From Flavobacteriales bacterium (lineage in GTDB: Bacteria; Bacteroidota; Bacteroidia; UBA10329), in the NCBI GenBank assembly GCA_016124845.1, contig WGMW01000039.1:29891-93890 (forward strand): a stretch of DNA of 64,000 bases, given 5' to 3'. The position numbers and the translations under genes were made by a program. Shown one piece after another: positions 42,574-52,464 of this stretch; position 1 is the first letter of the stretch, and each line of letters opens with the position of its first letter. The notes beneath the pieces were generated by a model, which was not told the DNA's origin, did no database searches, and worked only from the letters and a program-made list of their open reading frames with translations.

Positions 42574-42923
42574 AGACGTATTTGCTGATAATCGGTGGCG
42601 CAGTCGCATTAAGCATTGCAAGCTCCTGTAATAAGATCGAAGATGTTAACCGTTCCGTGGTGGTGGCAATCACACATCCATCAGACATTGATTACCATAT
42701 CAACTTGGGAGTGAACGGTACGCAGAACGTGGCCAGTTGGGATACAACTGGCCCGATCAACGTCAACATTGATGGTCAGGTTGGCGATGCTGTAAATTAC
42801 GGCATCAGTACTGACGCACCTGGTTGTGGTCTTTCAGTTACGGTTGATGGTGTGGAAAAAGTGCATTTGGATCTAAGTGGAACAGCTCCCAATGTGGGAA
42901 ATGGGTATCTGATTCTGGAGTAA
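42570..42923 (+). CDS. Hypothetical lipoprotein
   Basis: A 117-residue lipoprotein with a signal peptide ending SIASSC. The mature part is a short beta-rich domain (WDTTGPINVNIDGQVGDAVNYGI) of unknown family. It overlaps the upstream T9SS protein gene by 4 bases and converges on the DUF3089 gene. Confidence 0.65.
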   Translation: MKTYLLIIGGAVALSIASSCNKIEDVNRSVVVAITHPSDIDYHINLGVNGTQNVASWDTTGPINVNIDGQVGDAVNYGISTDAPGCGLSVTVDGVEKVHLDLSGTAPNVGNGYLILE

Positions 42924-42931
42924 GAATATTC

Positions 42932-43942
42932 TCAGTTCTTCTTCATAAACGAATCGATCCGATCCTTCACATTCTTGCGAATATCCATGTAAAAGAGGCC
43001 GTAGTCTGCCAAGTGCAGATTCTTCCAACTGCGGAACCAAGGAGCTTCGGTCTTCACCCATAAGACCTTCCCTCCAATGTCTGCCACGCGCGCCTCCATT
43101 CTGCGCGGTTTGGTGTGTTTCGGATTCAGAACAACCGTCCCGGCATGGTCTTCACGAACCACAAGCGCGGTATCCAAGGTCCAAGAAAGTGGATTGACGC
43201 TTTCCATGGTCTTGTACCAATCGCCTTCGGGAGTAAATCCTTCGCGGTAACTCATCCAACTGATAATACAACCCGTTTCATCCGCATTTGAACAGAATTT
43301 CAGGTTCTTGTACATGGATTCATTCAAGGTGAAGCCGATAACATAAGCCGCCACCATTCGATTTCGCAACTCAGTTGTGTCAATCATTTCCTGAAGCAAC
43401 CTTCTGGTGTGGTGCGTACCCTGACTATGACCTGCAATGATGAACGGCCTTCCATTATTGTAATGCTCCAAGTAGTACTCAAATGCCCGCTTCACATCAG
43501 AATAAGCAAGGTCGAGCGCCTTTTCGCCATCTTCGGTATGTTCGTAGAACACGCGCACAACTGCCTGTCTGTAGCGTGGCGCATAAACGCGGCATGACGC
43601 ATTGAAAACACTTGCCTGCAAGCGAACCGGATACTTGTCAACCCTCCGATTGATCTTTTTCATCTCCAAGCTCGCGTTCCAAAGTGGGCCGCGTTGATAC
43701 ATGGTGGGATGTACGTAAAACACATCCACTTCTTTTAGACTGTCGCTTACCCACATTTCATACTTAGGCAAAACGTCTGCGTTATCTTCCCTGAATGGTA
43801 GCGCAGACCAATTTGCACCTTCAGAATAATTGGGAGCCGTTGGGTGGTTTTCTTCTTCAAACGTGGTTCTTTGAGCGTAACCATCGAATGAAATGACAAT
43901 CAAAAGAACTATAAACGAACCAATAGACCTCAGCCTTTTCAT
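42932..43942 (-). CDS. DUF3089 alpha/beta hydrolase-like protein
   Basis: A 336-residue protein with an N-terminal signal peptide or anchor (IVLLIVISFDGYAQ). It has the DUF3089 layout: VDVFYVHPTMYQRGPLWN near residue 72, then the nucleophile motif AGHSQGTHH (Ser 173) and a final TLDTALVVREDHAGTVV region. The probable activity is lipase or esterase in the periplasm. The start ATG shares one base with the stop of the upstream NagB-like/hydrolase fusion gene (43942), so the two hydrolases are translated together. Confidence 0.8.
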   Translation of the reverse strand: MKRLRSIGSFIVLLIVISFDGYAQRTTFEEENHPTAPNYSEGANWSALPFREDNADVLPKYEMWVSDSLKEVDVFYVHPTMYQRGPLWNASLEMKKINRRVDKYPVRLQASVFNASCRVYAPRYRQAVVRVFYEHTEDGEKALDLAYSDVKRAFEYYLEHYNNGRPFIIAGHSQGTHHTRRLLQEMIDTTELRNRMVAAYVIGFTLNESMYKNLKFCSNADETGCIISWMSYREGFTPEGDWYKTMESVNPLSWTLDTALVVREDHAGTVVLNPKHTKPRRMEARVADIGGKVLWVKTEAPWFRSWKNLHLADYGLFYMDIRKNVKDRIDSFMKKN

Positions 43943-45783
43943 CAGGCCGAAAGTTTGCCTGGATTCTCCATCTCCTCGTGTTCAGCCTCAATCCTACTCA
44001 CGAATTCCTCAATAACGACAGTTGTAAGCACGGGGTTTACCATGTGGTAAAGATGTTCGCGGAAAGTATCTCGTTCATGCTGATCGGTGATATCCAAAAC
44101 CTGCGCGTGACAGTGGTCATAGATGCGCCCGACATATTTGGCCACCGAATCCCGTTCACTTTTAAGGATCAAAACAGGAATTCCGTGCGCTTCCATATTC
44201 GGCAAGCCTTTCTGCTTGTCGAATGCCTTTGATTCAATAAGGGCGGAATGCACCTGAATGGCAAATATTTTGGCGGGAAGTCTGTTCAGCGCACGTTCAA
44301 TCGGAATACGGTTCAAATGCGGCAAAGAGCCCAAGCTGCTCATCAACTGGAGTATTCGGCCTTTGGTCGCTTTCCAAACACGGTCTCTGATAGAAGAATC
44401 TTTCCTTATCAACCATTCCGAAAGCGAGATGCCCCGATTTCGAACACCGACCTTCGAATCCAATGGAATGATCTGTCGGGCTGCATAAAAAAGTGCCTTT
44501 TCCGCTGGACCTTGCTTGGATTGAAGAATCACGTTATCCAAGAAGCCGATGGAAGCATGCCTTGCCTCTTCTCCAAAGAACGGGTTGGCACCGATGCGGC
44601 CACGCAGGTATTTTTTCACACCGTCCAACTGATCGAAATCCCGCTCCATCATCAGGAAATAAATATTTCCCATAGAGTGATCGAAGAGATAGACGGGATG
44701 CCCCAATTTGCCGAAATGCTCAATGGCCGCATTGATGTTCTCAACGATATGTTTCGAATAGTCATTTATCGGAAGGTCGTTCGGAACCGAACCATAATGC
44801 ATGGCAGCGGCCATGTATTTCTGCGTGGGAATGGACGTCAAAAGACCGTCATACGAATTGAGACCTAAGAACCCATGGACCAACAGGATAACTGGCTTTT
44901 TGCTGTGTGCGAAATAACTGTAAGGCTTCGCCAGATCGATCTTGATACTGCTGTCGCCATAAGGCGTTTCACGATTTAAGACAACCTGCGGCCATGTAAG
45001 GGCTTTATCGTCTATGAAGACAAGTAGACGCTTTTCAACGTCATCCATAAAACGCAAGAAGCTTGGACTTTCATCGTGTTTTCCCCAACGATAATACAAC
45101 CAGGCCAAAGCTCTTCGCTTTTCGGCTTTGGTTGCCAAGAAGGCAATGCGTGCTGTCTTTTTGATGAACCAAGGCGTCAGCGTCAGCTCTTTTTCCGACC
45201 TGTCGTTTACGATACAACCGATCTCTTCCACCTCAAATGCTTTGGAATATCTCGTAACGCCAGCCACGCGCCCCGCGGAGTCCGTGGCAATGAACATGTA
45301 GTCCAAACCCTCCTTGTTGTTCTCTTTGAGATATGCGCTGAGTTTCTCATTCATCTCGCGACAATATGCTTCCATACTGTCGCGATTGAGGCTTCGGCCA
45401 AGGATCTGATCCTTGTTGATCCTGCCAGATGCCAACAGGGTTTTCAGAAACGCCACGGCATCCATTACACCTACAAGACCGCGCTGACGTTTGAGCTTGG
45501 AGTTGACAAACGTGTAACGGATCAACTCAGGTTTGCTGAGCATATCGAAATGCTCCAGAATGTATTGGTAGGCGCCCGATGGGGACGTTCCGTGCGAAAG
45601 ACCTACGATGAACTTCTGTCCGTTGCGGGTAACCTCGTTGGCCGTTGCAATAAAATCGAGTCCGACAGCTTTATCAAACTCCTCCTTCTCCTTGAAATAC
45701 AGCGCTTTAGGCGCCACGTAAGATGCTACATACTCAGGCACTATCGACCTTCCCTTACTACTCTTTTCGCTGCTTTTACTCAT
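43942..45783 (-). CDS. Fusion of a NagB/6-phosphogluconolactonase-like domain with an alpha/beta hydrolase
   Basis: A 613-residue protein. Residues ~35-225 resemble the sugar isomerase/lactonase fold (FIVGLSHGTSPSGAYQYIL near 58-76, then IATDSAGRVAGVTRYSKAF and LTLTPWFIKKTARIAFL). Residues ~290-610 are an alpha/beta hydrolase with PVILLVHGFLGLNSYDG and the nucleophile motif FDHSMGN (Ser 370). The first Gly of the usual GxSxG is replaced by Asp. No signal peptide is visible. The combination of a sugar-phosphate fold with a hydrolase is unusual; the substrate is unknown. It is coupled to the DUF3089 gene. Confidence 0.7.
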   Translation of the reverse strand: MSKSSEKSSKGRSIVPEYVASYVAPKALYFKEKEEFDKAVGLDFIATANEVTRNGQKFIVGLSHGTSPSGAYQYILEHFDMLSKPELIRYTFVNSKLKRQRGLVGVMDAVAFLKTLLASGRINKDQILGRSLNRDSMEAYCREMNEKLSAYLKENNKEGLDYMFIATDSAGRVAGVTRYSKAFEVEEIGCIVNDRSEKELTLTPWFIKKTARIAFLATKAEKRRALAWLYYRWGKHDESPSFLRFMDDVEKRLLVFIDDKALTWPQVVLNRETPYGDSSIKIDLAKPYSYFAHSKKPVILLVHGFLGLNSYDGLLTSIPTQKYMAAAMHYGSVPNDLPINDYSKHIVENINAAIEHFGKLGHPVYLFDHSMGNIYFLMMERDFDQLDGVKKYLRGRIGANPFFGEEARHASIGFLDNVILQSKQGPAEKALFYAARQIIPLDSKVGVRNRGISLSEWLIRKDSSIRDRVWKATKGRILQLMSSLGSLPHLNRIPIERALNRLPAKIFAIQVHSALIESKAFDKQKGLPNMEAHGIPVLILKSERDSVAKYVGRIYDHCHAQVLDITDQHERDTFREHLYHMVNPVLTTVVIEEFVSRIEAEHEEMENPGKLSA

Positions 45784-45828
45784 CCGTCAGAACACAACCA
45801 AACTATTACTACACATCAACGAATCCGA

Positions 45829-46317
45829 TCAATTTCCCATCGCTCCTGGAGAGGTCAGAATTCGATTTGCCTCCGCTATCCAAGCCTTGGGACCACCTTG
45901 CACATACCCTGTACTACCGATCTTGGCAAAATTGATCTCCGTACCTTCTTTTGATGGATTTACGAACCATACCGTGGGATAACCACGCACTCCGAACATG
46001 CGTTGAATGTTCATGTTCTGCTCGCGAAGCTCATCTGGCTGTGGTGTTCTTCTTGGGAAATCAAGTTCCAATAGAACTACGTTATCATTGGCCCATTTTT
46101 CAAATTCAGGTTTGTAGAAAACCTCTGCTTGCAAACGCTTACACCATCCGCACCAATCGCTACCTGTAAAGAATAGGAAAAGTGGTTTTTTCTGTGCTAT
46201 TGCCTTGTCTACTGCCGTTACCAGATCGGTATTCCAATCGAGTGAGCTTTTGTGCTCCTCCTGTGCGTATGCGCCAATTCCGACAAACAGCATCAGCACA
46301 ACCATCAAATTCTTCAT
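45829..46317 (-). CDS. Exported thioredoxin-fold protein
   Basis: A 162-residue protein with a signal peptide ending GAYAQ and a thioredoxin fold. The active-site motif is CGWC (Cys 56 and 59) in FTGSDWCGWCKRLQ, and the cis-Pro is in RGYPTVWFV. It is likely a periplasmic thiol-disulfide reductase. It is the upstream-most gene of this minus-strand stretch before the NagB-like fusion gene, about 45 bases away. Confidence 0.85.
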   Translation of the reverse strand: MKNLMVVLMLFVGIGAYAQEEHKSSLDWNTDLVTAVDKAIAQKKPLFLFFTGSDWCGWCKRLQAEVFYKPEFEKWANDNVVLLELDFPRRTPQPDELREQNMNIQRMFGVRGYPTVWFVNPSKEGTEINFAKIGSTGYVQGGPKAWIAEANRILTSPGAMGN

Positions 46318-46425
46318 GCTACGAATCTATGACTTTCTGCATATAACGTACGGCTTTACGCAAGTGTTGTTGAAAGGTTAGGCAATCCGGAAGTCAAATC
46401 CTCAATTCTGTTAATAACACGACAT

Positions 46426-46460
46426 GAAAAAGCCCAGCAGATGTTCATCTACTGGGCCTT
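46426..46460 (-). terminator. Terminator of the RND efflux operon
   Basis: On the minus strand AGGCCCAGTAGAT pairs with ATCTGCTGGGCT (one mismatch) and is followed by TTTTT. It lies 30 bases after the stop of the outer-membrane channel gene (46490). Confidence 0.8.
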
Positions 46461-46489
46461 TCATTTGGTTTGGTTCTTATCGGTTTACA

Positions 46490-47929
46490 CTATTTGCCTG
46501 TCCAACCGCCACCTAATGCCTGGTAAATATTCACCGTGGCGTTCAACTGACTTTTCTTGGTATCGATCAGTTCCATTCTGGCATCCAACGCATCACGCTG
46601 TGTCATCAGCACTTCCATGTAATCTGCACGGGCAGATTTGAACAAACCAGTGGAGATGTCGATAGAACGCGTAAGTGCAGCTACCTGTTGTGACCTCAGA
46701 TCATAACTGTTGGCCAGGTTCTCGATCATTGCCATTTGGTTGGCCACTTCGGTGTAAGCACCCAAAATGGTGCGCTCGTAATTGTACACGGCCTGCATCT
46801 GCTTTGAACCTGCGGACAGGTACTTCGCCTTGATGGCATTTCGGTTCACCAACGGTGCCATCAGATCTGCCGCAATATTGTAAAGCAACGATTGCGGTGT
46901 TGTGATGAAGTACTTCAGATTGAATGCCTGATATCCAACTCCAGCCTTGATGCTGAGCGAAGGATAGAATTCGGCCTTGGCAGCTTTCACATCCAGTTTG
47001 GCGGCAGCAAGTTGCAATTCCGCCTGTCTTACATCAGGTCTATTTTCCAGCAGTTGAGACGGAATGCCCGTTTGGATCACATTTGGCAACATCTGGATGA
47101 AATTGTCCGAATTGCGCTGAACTGGCTGAGGGAATCGTCCAACGAGGAAGTTGATGCGGTTTTCCGCCTCAATGATCTTCTGTTGGATCTCGAACTGTCG
47201 GCTTCGGTTTTTCAACACTTCAGCCTCAAACTTCCGAACTGCCAATTCTGTTGCTCTGGCCGCCTGCTTCTGCAACTTCACAATTGCCAAAGCGTTCTGC
47301 TGAATCTGAATATTCTGCTTCAGAATCCTCAGTTGGTTATCCAACGCCAATAGTTCATAGTACGAGTTGGCTATTTCAGAAACCAATCGGGTAACCATAA
47401 AATTCTTGCCTTCGATACTTCCGAGATAACGGTAAAACGCAGACTGCTTACGGTTGCGGAGCTTTTTCCAGATGTCAATTTCCCACGTGGCGAAAAAACC
47501 AGCCATGTAATCCTGCAAATTGGCAGGAACATGCTTACCAGGCGCATATTCATCATTGGCATCGCTCACACCTTGGCTGGTATATTCTCCAACATGCTCA
47601 ATTCCAGCACCAACTCCAGCGCGCAAAAACGGAAGGTATTCCCCCTTTCTTGCTCTCACCTCGTTATTGGCAATGTTGATCTCCCAGAGCATCATGTTCA
47701 GCTCCTGATTGTTCTTCAGAGCCGTATCGATCAGATCTGTCAGGTAAGGGTCGTTGAAAAACGTTCCCCACTTTATCTGAGCGGAATTGGTCGTGTCACT
47801 ATCGCTGGCATACATGTTAGGCACCGCCTTGTTCTCCTGCCTCGTCTTCAAGGCAGGAATACATGACGACAAGGACAGAAGCATGAAAATGCCGCCAACC
47901 ATCAAATATTTATTCAATCGTATCATCAT
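46490..47929 (-). CDS. Outer-membrane efflux channel (TolC/NodT family lipoprotein)
   Basis: A ~479-residue outer-membrane channel with a lipoprotein signal peptide ending LSLSSC. The start is put at MMIRLNKYLMV (47929) because the longer frame overlaps the RND gene stop. The helical channel segments recur (FNDPYLTDLIDTALKNNQELN and VNRNAIKAKYLSAGSKQMQA), with the family motif ENRPDVRQAELQLAAAK. It is the outlet for the tripartite pump encoded by the two upstream genes of this operon. Confidence 0.92.
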   Translation of the reverse strand: MMIRLNKYLMVGGIFMLLSLSSCIPALKTRQENKAVPNMYASDSDTTNSAQIKWGTFFNDPYLTDLIDTALKNNQELNMMLWEINIANNEVRARKGEYLPFLRAGVGAGIEHVGEYTSQGVSDANDEYAPGKHVPANLQDYMAGFFATWEIDIWKKLRNRKQSAFYRYLGSIEGKNFMVTRLVSEIANSYYELLALDNQLRILKQNIQIQQNALAIVKLQKQAARATELAVRKFEAEVLKNRSRQFEIQQKIIEAENRINFLVGRFPQPVQRNSDNFIQMLPNVIQTGIPSQLLENRPDVRQAELQLAAAKLDVKAAKAEFYPSLSIKAGVGYQAFNLKYFITTPQSLLYNIAADLMAPLVNRNAIKAKYLSAGSKQMQAVYNYERTILGAYTEVANQMAMIENLANSYDLRSQQVAALTRSIDISTGLFKSARADYMEVLMTQRDALDARMELIDTKKSQLNATVNIYQALGGGWTGK

Positions 47930-47939
47930 TTTCCAGTTC

Positions 47940-50900
47940 TTATTTGCCACCATTGTTTCTCTTAAGCAGTTGTTTAATGCGCCTGTTCAGCTTGCTGATG
48001 GTGTCTCTCAACCGATTTCCTTCTTCTCCGAACTGAGCTATCTCTTCAGATACTGGCACAATATTCTGGTCTTTGATAAGCGTACGGCCATCATCGATCT
48101 TGCCGAAGATGTAGTACAGACCAGGAATGATAATAACCCCGAAGATGGTTCCGAAGATCATACCACCCATGGCCGATCCACCGATGGTCCTGTTACCAAT
48201 GGCGCCCGCTCCCGTGGCCAAAACCAGCGGAATAAGACCCGCAACGAAGGCGAATGAGGTCATCAAGATCGGTCTGAATCGCACTTTGGCGCCTTCAACC
48301 GCAGCATCGAAGATCGTAGAACCCTGCTGGCGTTTCTGAACGGCAAATTCCACGATCAATACCGCGTTCTTACCCAACAGACCAACAAGCATGATCAGAC
48401 CTACCTGCGCATAGATGTCGTTGGCAAGTCCCATTCCTTTTAGAAGCAGGAACGAACCGAAGATACCCACAGGCAGAGAGAAGATTACCGCCAATGGCAG
48501 AATGAAGCTCTCGTACTGCGCAGCAAGTACCAGGTAAACGAACACCAATACAATGATGAAGATGTACAGCGACTCGTTCCCTCTTCTTGATTGGTCGTAA
48601 GAAAGTCCTTCCCACGCAATGTCGTAGCCTTTTGGAAGGTCTTCCGCCACCTCGCGAATGGCGTTGATAGCGTCAGCGGTCGTATATCCTTTGGCTGGAA
48701 GCCCTCGAATGGCCGCTGAGTTGTACATGTTGTAACGCGTGATCTCGTTCGGACCGAGTGTCTTCTTCATTTCCATGAATGAGGAATAAGGCACCATTTC
48801 TCCATGTTCGTTCTTAATGAACAACTTCATAAGGTCCGATGGGAATCTTCTGAACTCAGGCGCGGCCTGAACATATACCTTGAAGAATCGTCCGAAACGG
48901 ATGAATCCTTGCTCGTATGTACTACCGATCATAATGTTCAGGTTCTCTACGGCCTTACCGATGGAAACCCCTTTCTGCATGGCAACTTTCGTATCGAAGA
49001 TCAACTCATACTGAGGATAGTTTGCCGCGAAGAATGTGAACAGACCTGTGATCTCCTTACGTTCACGCAGTTTGTCCATGAAATCCTTGTTGATCTGATC
49101 GAAATCCTGATAGTCCACTTCGGTGTTCTTATCCAACAGACGAAGCGAGAAACCACCTGACGAACCGAATCCAGGAACCGCTGGCGGCTCAAAGTATTCG
49201 ATAATGGCACCAAGGTTTTTCGACTTCTCTTCGAGCTCTTCCATGACGTCCAATACCGATTGGTCACGGTCTTTCCAGTCTTTCAGGTTGATCAAACAGG
49301 TACCCGCATTGGAACCACGACCCTGCGTCATGATCTCATAACCTGCAAGTGATGAAACAGACTCGATCGAAGGAATTTCCTCACATATCTGCTGCAATTC
49401 CCGTGAAACCTGATTGGTGATCTCCAAGGTGGATCCAGGAGGGGTCTGAATGATGGCATAGATCGTTCCTTGGTCTTCGCCAGGAATGAAACCTGCGGGA
49501 AGGATCTTGTTCTCATAGACCAACCCAAGTACGAACGCAAGCAGTACAAGGAAAGTCACTACTCTTCTACTTACAATCACCTTCAGTAGACTTACATACC
49601 ATCCTGTCAGTTTATCGAACCTCTTGTTGAACTGATCGATAAACCACGTGATCGGTGTTCTGCGCTTCTTCTTGCCATGCTCATTTCTAAGGATCATGGC
49701 GCACAGTACCGGAGTAAGCGTAAGGGCCACCAATGCCGAAATGATGATCGAGCTGGCCATGGTAATGGAGAACTGCCGATAGAACGTACCGACCGGCCCC
49801 GTCATGAACGCGATTGGAACGAATACCGAAACCATTACAAGCGTGATGGCGATGATGGCACCGCTGATCTCGCCCATTACGTCCTTCACCGCCTCATAGG
49901 GCGACATGTGGGCATGCTCTTCCATTTTGGCATGCACCGCTTCCACCACCACGATCGCGTCATCCACCACAATACCGATCGCCAATACAAGGGCAAAAAG
50001 GGTGATAAGGTTGATGGATAGTCCCAACATGGACATGAAGAAGAATGCACCGATCAACGAAACAGGAACTGCCAAGATCGGGATGAGCGTGGAACGCCAG
50101 TCGCCAAGGAAAACGAACACCACCAAGGCAACCAGAATGAACGCATCTCTCAGTGTATGCAATACCTCATCAATAGATGCATCCAAGAACTTGGAAACGT
50201 CATAACTGATCTTGTAGTCGATCCCTGGAGGAAAGTCTTCCTTCAGTTCTTCCAGTTTCTCTTTAACCGATTCAATTACCTCGCTGGCATTGGAACCGTA
50301 ACTCTGGTTCAAAACGATGGCCGCAGATGGATGTCCATCCAAGTTTGAGTAGATGTCGTAGTATCGCGCGTTCAGGTCTACCGTGGCAATATCCCGAAGG
50401 TGAATGCTCTCTCCTTCTGCATTGGCGCGGATGATGATGTTCTCATATTCCTCTGGTTTGTTGTATCGACCTTTATAGGTCAGTACAATTTCCTGAGATT
50501 GCGCCTTGATACCCGAACTTCTTCCCAAACGACCTGGACGGCCGATCAAACTTTGTTCGGCCATGGCCTCCATCACCTCATCTACAGAAACGCTGTAGGC
50601 TCTCATCCGCTCAGGGTTCAACCAGATACGCATGGCGTACTGGCGGCTACCAAGGATCTGGGCCCGTGCAACACCATGGATCCTCCGAATTTCGGGGGTC
50701 ATGAGGACGTTCGCGTAGTTGTAGAGGAACTTCTCGTCCAGATTCTCATCTGTACTGTAGAGGTTCACATACATCAACATACTGGGCTGGATAGGCATGA
50801 TGATGATACCTTCCAACTGAACCAGTTCGGGAAGAAGTGGGCGGATCCTGTCCACCCTCAGTTTAACCCGCATCGCAGCCACGTTGGGGTCGGTGCCAGG

Positions 50901-51185
50901 CTCAAAGATCACACGGATGGTAGCTTCACCCGCACTGGTGGCATCCGTTGCGATGTAGCGCATGTCCTGCACACCGTTGATGGAGTTTTCCATCGTGATG
51001 AGCGTGGATTTCACCAAAACTTCCGCACTGGAACCTGGGAAAGCCAAGAAAATATTTACGGTAGTAGGTGCAATCTGTGGGAACTGTGAGATGGGCAACT
51101 GCGAAATGGCAAGTCCGCCCATGAACACAATTACAATCGATACCACAATTGCGAATACCGGCCTATGTATTACGTTCTTAAACAT
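47940..51185 (-). CDS. RND efflux pump permease (AcrB/MexB type)
   Basis: A 1,081-residue inner-membrane pump, close to the usual ~1,040. It has the AcrB-like N terminus (VIHRPVFAIVVSIVIVFMGG), the proton-relay region with two Asp (IGIVVDDAIVVVEAVHAK) and the ISQFPQIAPTTVNIF porter start. The hydrophobe/amphiphile (HAE) type is favoured over heavy-metal type. It is flanked by the adaptor and channel genes, making a complete pump operon. Confidence 0.95.
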   Translation of the reverse strand: MFKNVIHRPVFAIVVSIVIVFMGGLAISQLPISQFPQIAPTTVNIFLAFPGSSAEVLVKSTLITMENSINGVQDMRYIATDATSAGEATIRVIFEPGTDPNVAAMRVKLRVDRIRPLLPELVQLEGIIIMPIQPSMLMYVNLYSTDENLDEKFLYNYANVLMTPEIRRIHGVARAQILGSRQYAMRIWLNPERMRAYSVSVDEVMEAMAEQSLIGRPGRLGRSSGIKAQSQEIVLTYKGRYNKPEEYENIIIRANAEGESIHLRDIATVDLNARYYDIYSNLDGHPSAAIVLNQSYGSNASEVIESVKEKLEELKEDFPPGIDYKISYDVSKFLDASIDEVLHTLRDAFILVALVVFVFLGDWRSTLIPILAVPVSLIGAFFFMSMLGLSINLITLFALVLAIGIVVDDAIVVVEAVHAKMEEHAHMSPYEAVKDVMGEISGAIIAITLVMVSVFVPIAFMTGPVGTFYRQFSITMASSIIISALVALTLTPVLCAMILRNEHGKKKRRTPITWFIDQFNKRFDKLTGWYVSLLKVIVSRRVVTFLVLLAFVLGLVYENKILPAGFIPGEDQGTIYAIIQTPPGSTLEITNQVSRELQQICEEIPSIESVSSLAGYEIMTQGRGSNAGTCLINLKDWKDRDQSVLDVMEELEEKSKNLGAIIEYFEPPAVPGFGSSGGFSLRLLDKNTEVDYQDFDQINKDFMDKLRERKEITGLFTFFAANYPQYELIFDTKVAMQKGVSIGKAVENLNIMIGSTYEQGFIRFGRFFKVYVQAAPEFRRFPSDLMKLFIKNEHGEMVPYSSFMEMKKTLGPNEITRYNMYNSAAIRGLPAKGYTTADAINAIREVAEDLPKGYDIAWEGLSYDQSRRGNESLYIFIIVLVFVYLVLAAQYESFILPLAVIFSLPVGIFGSFLLLKGMGLANDIYAQVGLIMLVGLLGKNAVLIVEFAVQKRQQGSTIFDAAVEGAKVRFRPILMTSFAFVAGLIPLVLATGAGAIGNRTIGGSAMGGMIFGTIFGVIIIPGLYYIFGKIDDGRTLIKDQNIVPVSEEIAQFGEEGNRLRDTISKLNRRIKQLLKRNNGGK

Positions 51186-51221
51186 TGTTCAAAATCATTA
51201 AATGAGTCAACGCGTCATATA

Positions 51222-52325
51222 TTATTCCGCATAAAGATCGAGGTGTTGGATCACCGAGTCCGGATTCAGATATTTGACCTCTACTTCGTAACCATCGCGC
51301 ACTTTGCGGATACCGTCAAGCAGAATTCTATCTTCTTCAGAAAGTCCTTCCTTCACTTCAAAAAGATGAGGCAGCTCAGCACCGGTCTCGATCATTCTGG
51401 CTCTCACCGTGTTCTCTTCATCTATCACGTAGACGTAGGTCTTGTCCAAAACTTCATAAGTGGCTTTCTGAGGAATGAGCAGCGCGTTTTTGAGCGGAAG
51501 CGTCATTCGGACGTTACCGGTTTCACCGTGTCTCAGCAACCTTCTCGGATTCTTGAATGTGGCACGGAATGCGATGTTCCCTGTTTCGTTATTGAAGTCA
51601 GCTTCGATCGTTTCAACATATCCAGGCTCATCAAACATCTTGTGGTTGGCCATTTCCAGCGCCACCTTTATCACGCTGTCCTTCTTTGCCTTGGCCATGT
51701 ATTCCAGATACTCAGCCTCTGGCACGTTGAAGTACACCCACATTTTACTGTTGTCAGAAAGTTCGGTGAGCAGGTCGCCTTCGCTCAGTAGACTTCCCAA
51801 TCGAACATGGAAGCGGTCCATGATACCCGTAAACGGTGCACGGATCTCGGTAAACTGCATGTGAACCTGTGCCAATGCCAACTGAGCTTTCGCCTTGTCA
51901 AACTTTGCTTTGGCCAGCGCCAGTTCGTTTGCCGAAACCACATTGCTGTCTGCAAGCGATTTCGTATTCAGATACTCGATCTCTGCAAAGTTTGCTTCCG
52001 CCTCTGCCTTGTTCAACTCAGCCTGATTCAACATCGGCATGATCTGGAACATCACCTGTCCTTCCTGGACCATTTGCCCTTCATCCACAAAAATTCCTGT
52101 GAGATAACCTCGTTCCAAGGCTCTCAGTTCGATATGTTGGATGGAGTGTATCTGACACACATAGTCCTTCGTCACGGACGTGTCCATTCTCACCGGACTT
52201 GAAACCGGGTATACCGCCTCTTCTTCTTCCTTCTCATGTTCCGAATGGCAACTTGCAAAGCCCAACATTCCGATCAGGCCGAATAACACAAGACTTTTAT
52301 GCTTAAACAATTCTGCTTTTTTCAC
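51222..52325 (-). CDS. RND efflux periplasmic adaptor (AcrA-type membrane fusion protein)
   Basis: A ~367-residue adaptor lipoprotein (signal LVLFGLIGMLGFASC) starting at the GTG at 52325; the longer frame to 52403 looks like leader sequence. The hairpin (KAEAEANFAEIEYLNTKSLAD) and lipoyl-like domains are visible (IFVDEGQMVQEGQVMFQI and APFTGIMDRFHVRLGSLLS). It links the RND pump to the outer-membrane channel. A -7-like TACTTTTG lies ~65 bases upstream of the start (52389-52396), so it probably heads the operon. Confidence 0.9.
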   Translation of the reverse strand: MKKAELFKHKSLVLFGLIGMLGFASCHSEHEKEEEEAVYPVSSPVRMDTSVTKDYVCQIHSIQHIELRALERGYLTGIFVDEGQMVQEGQVMFQIMPMLNQAELNKAEAEANFAEIEYLNTKSLADSNVVSANELALAKAKFDKAKAQLALAQVHMQFTEIRAPFTGIMDRFHVRLGSLLSEGDLLTELSDNSKMWVYFNVPEAEYLEYMAKAKKDSVIKVALEMANHKMFDEPGYVETIEADFNNETGNIAFRATFKNPRRLLRHGETGNVRMTLPLKNALLIPQKATYEVLDKTYVYVIDEENTVRARMIETGAELPHLFEVKEGLSEEDRILLDGIRKVRDGYEVEVKYLNPDSVIQHLDLYAE

Positions 52326-52388
52326 GATGATATTTATTAGGTATTTCTTTTGATTGCGTTGTTTACGCGAGTGCTGAACACCGCGCGG

Positions 52389-52396
52389 CAAAAGTA
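52389..52396 (-). promoter_or_regulatory. Possible -7 element for the efflux operon
   Basis: TACTTTTG on the minus strand matches TAnnTTTG. A clear -33 TTG at the usual spacing is not seen, so this is weaker than the other two promoter calls. Confidence 0.45.
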
Positions 52397-52443
52397 GCAA
52401 CACAGTAGTTCACAGGTCGCCAAGGCCGAACAAGCCTCAGCTC

Positions 52444-52464
52444 AAAAAACTTCAGATCCTGAAG
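52444..52464 (-). terminator. Terminator overlapping the stop codon of the 52452 gene
   Basis: On the minus strand CTTCAG, ATC-loop and CTGAAG form a short stem followed by TTTTTT. The stop codon (TGA at 52454-52452) lies within the stem, so the hairpin ends this gene's mRNA before the pump operon. Confidence 0.7.
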
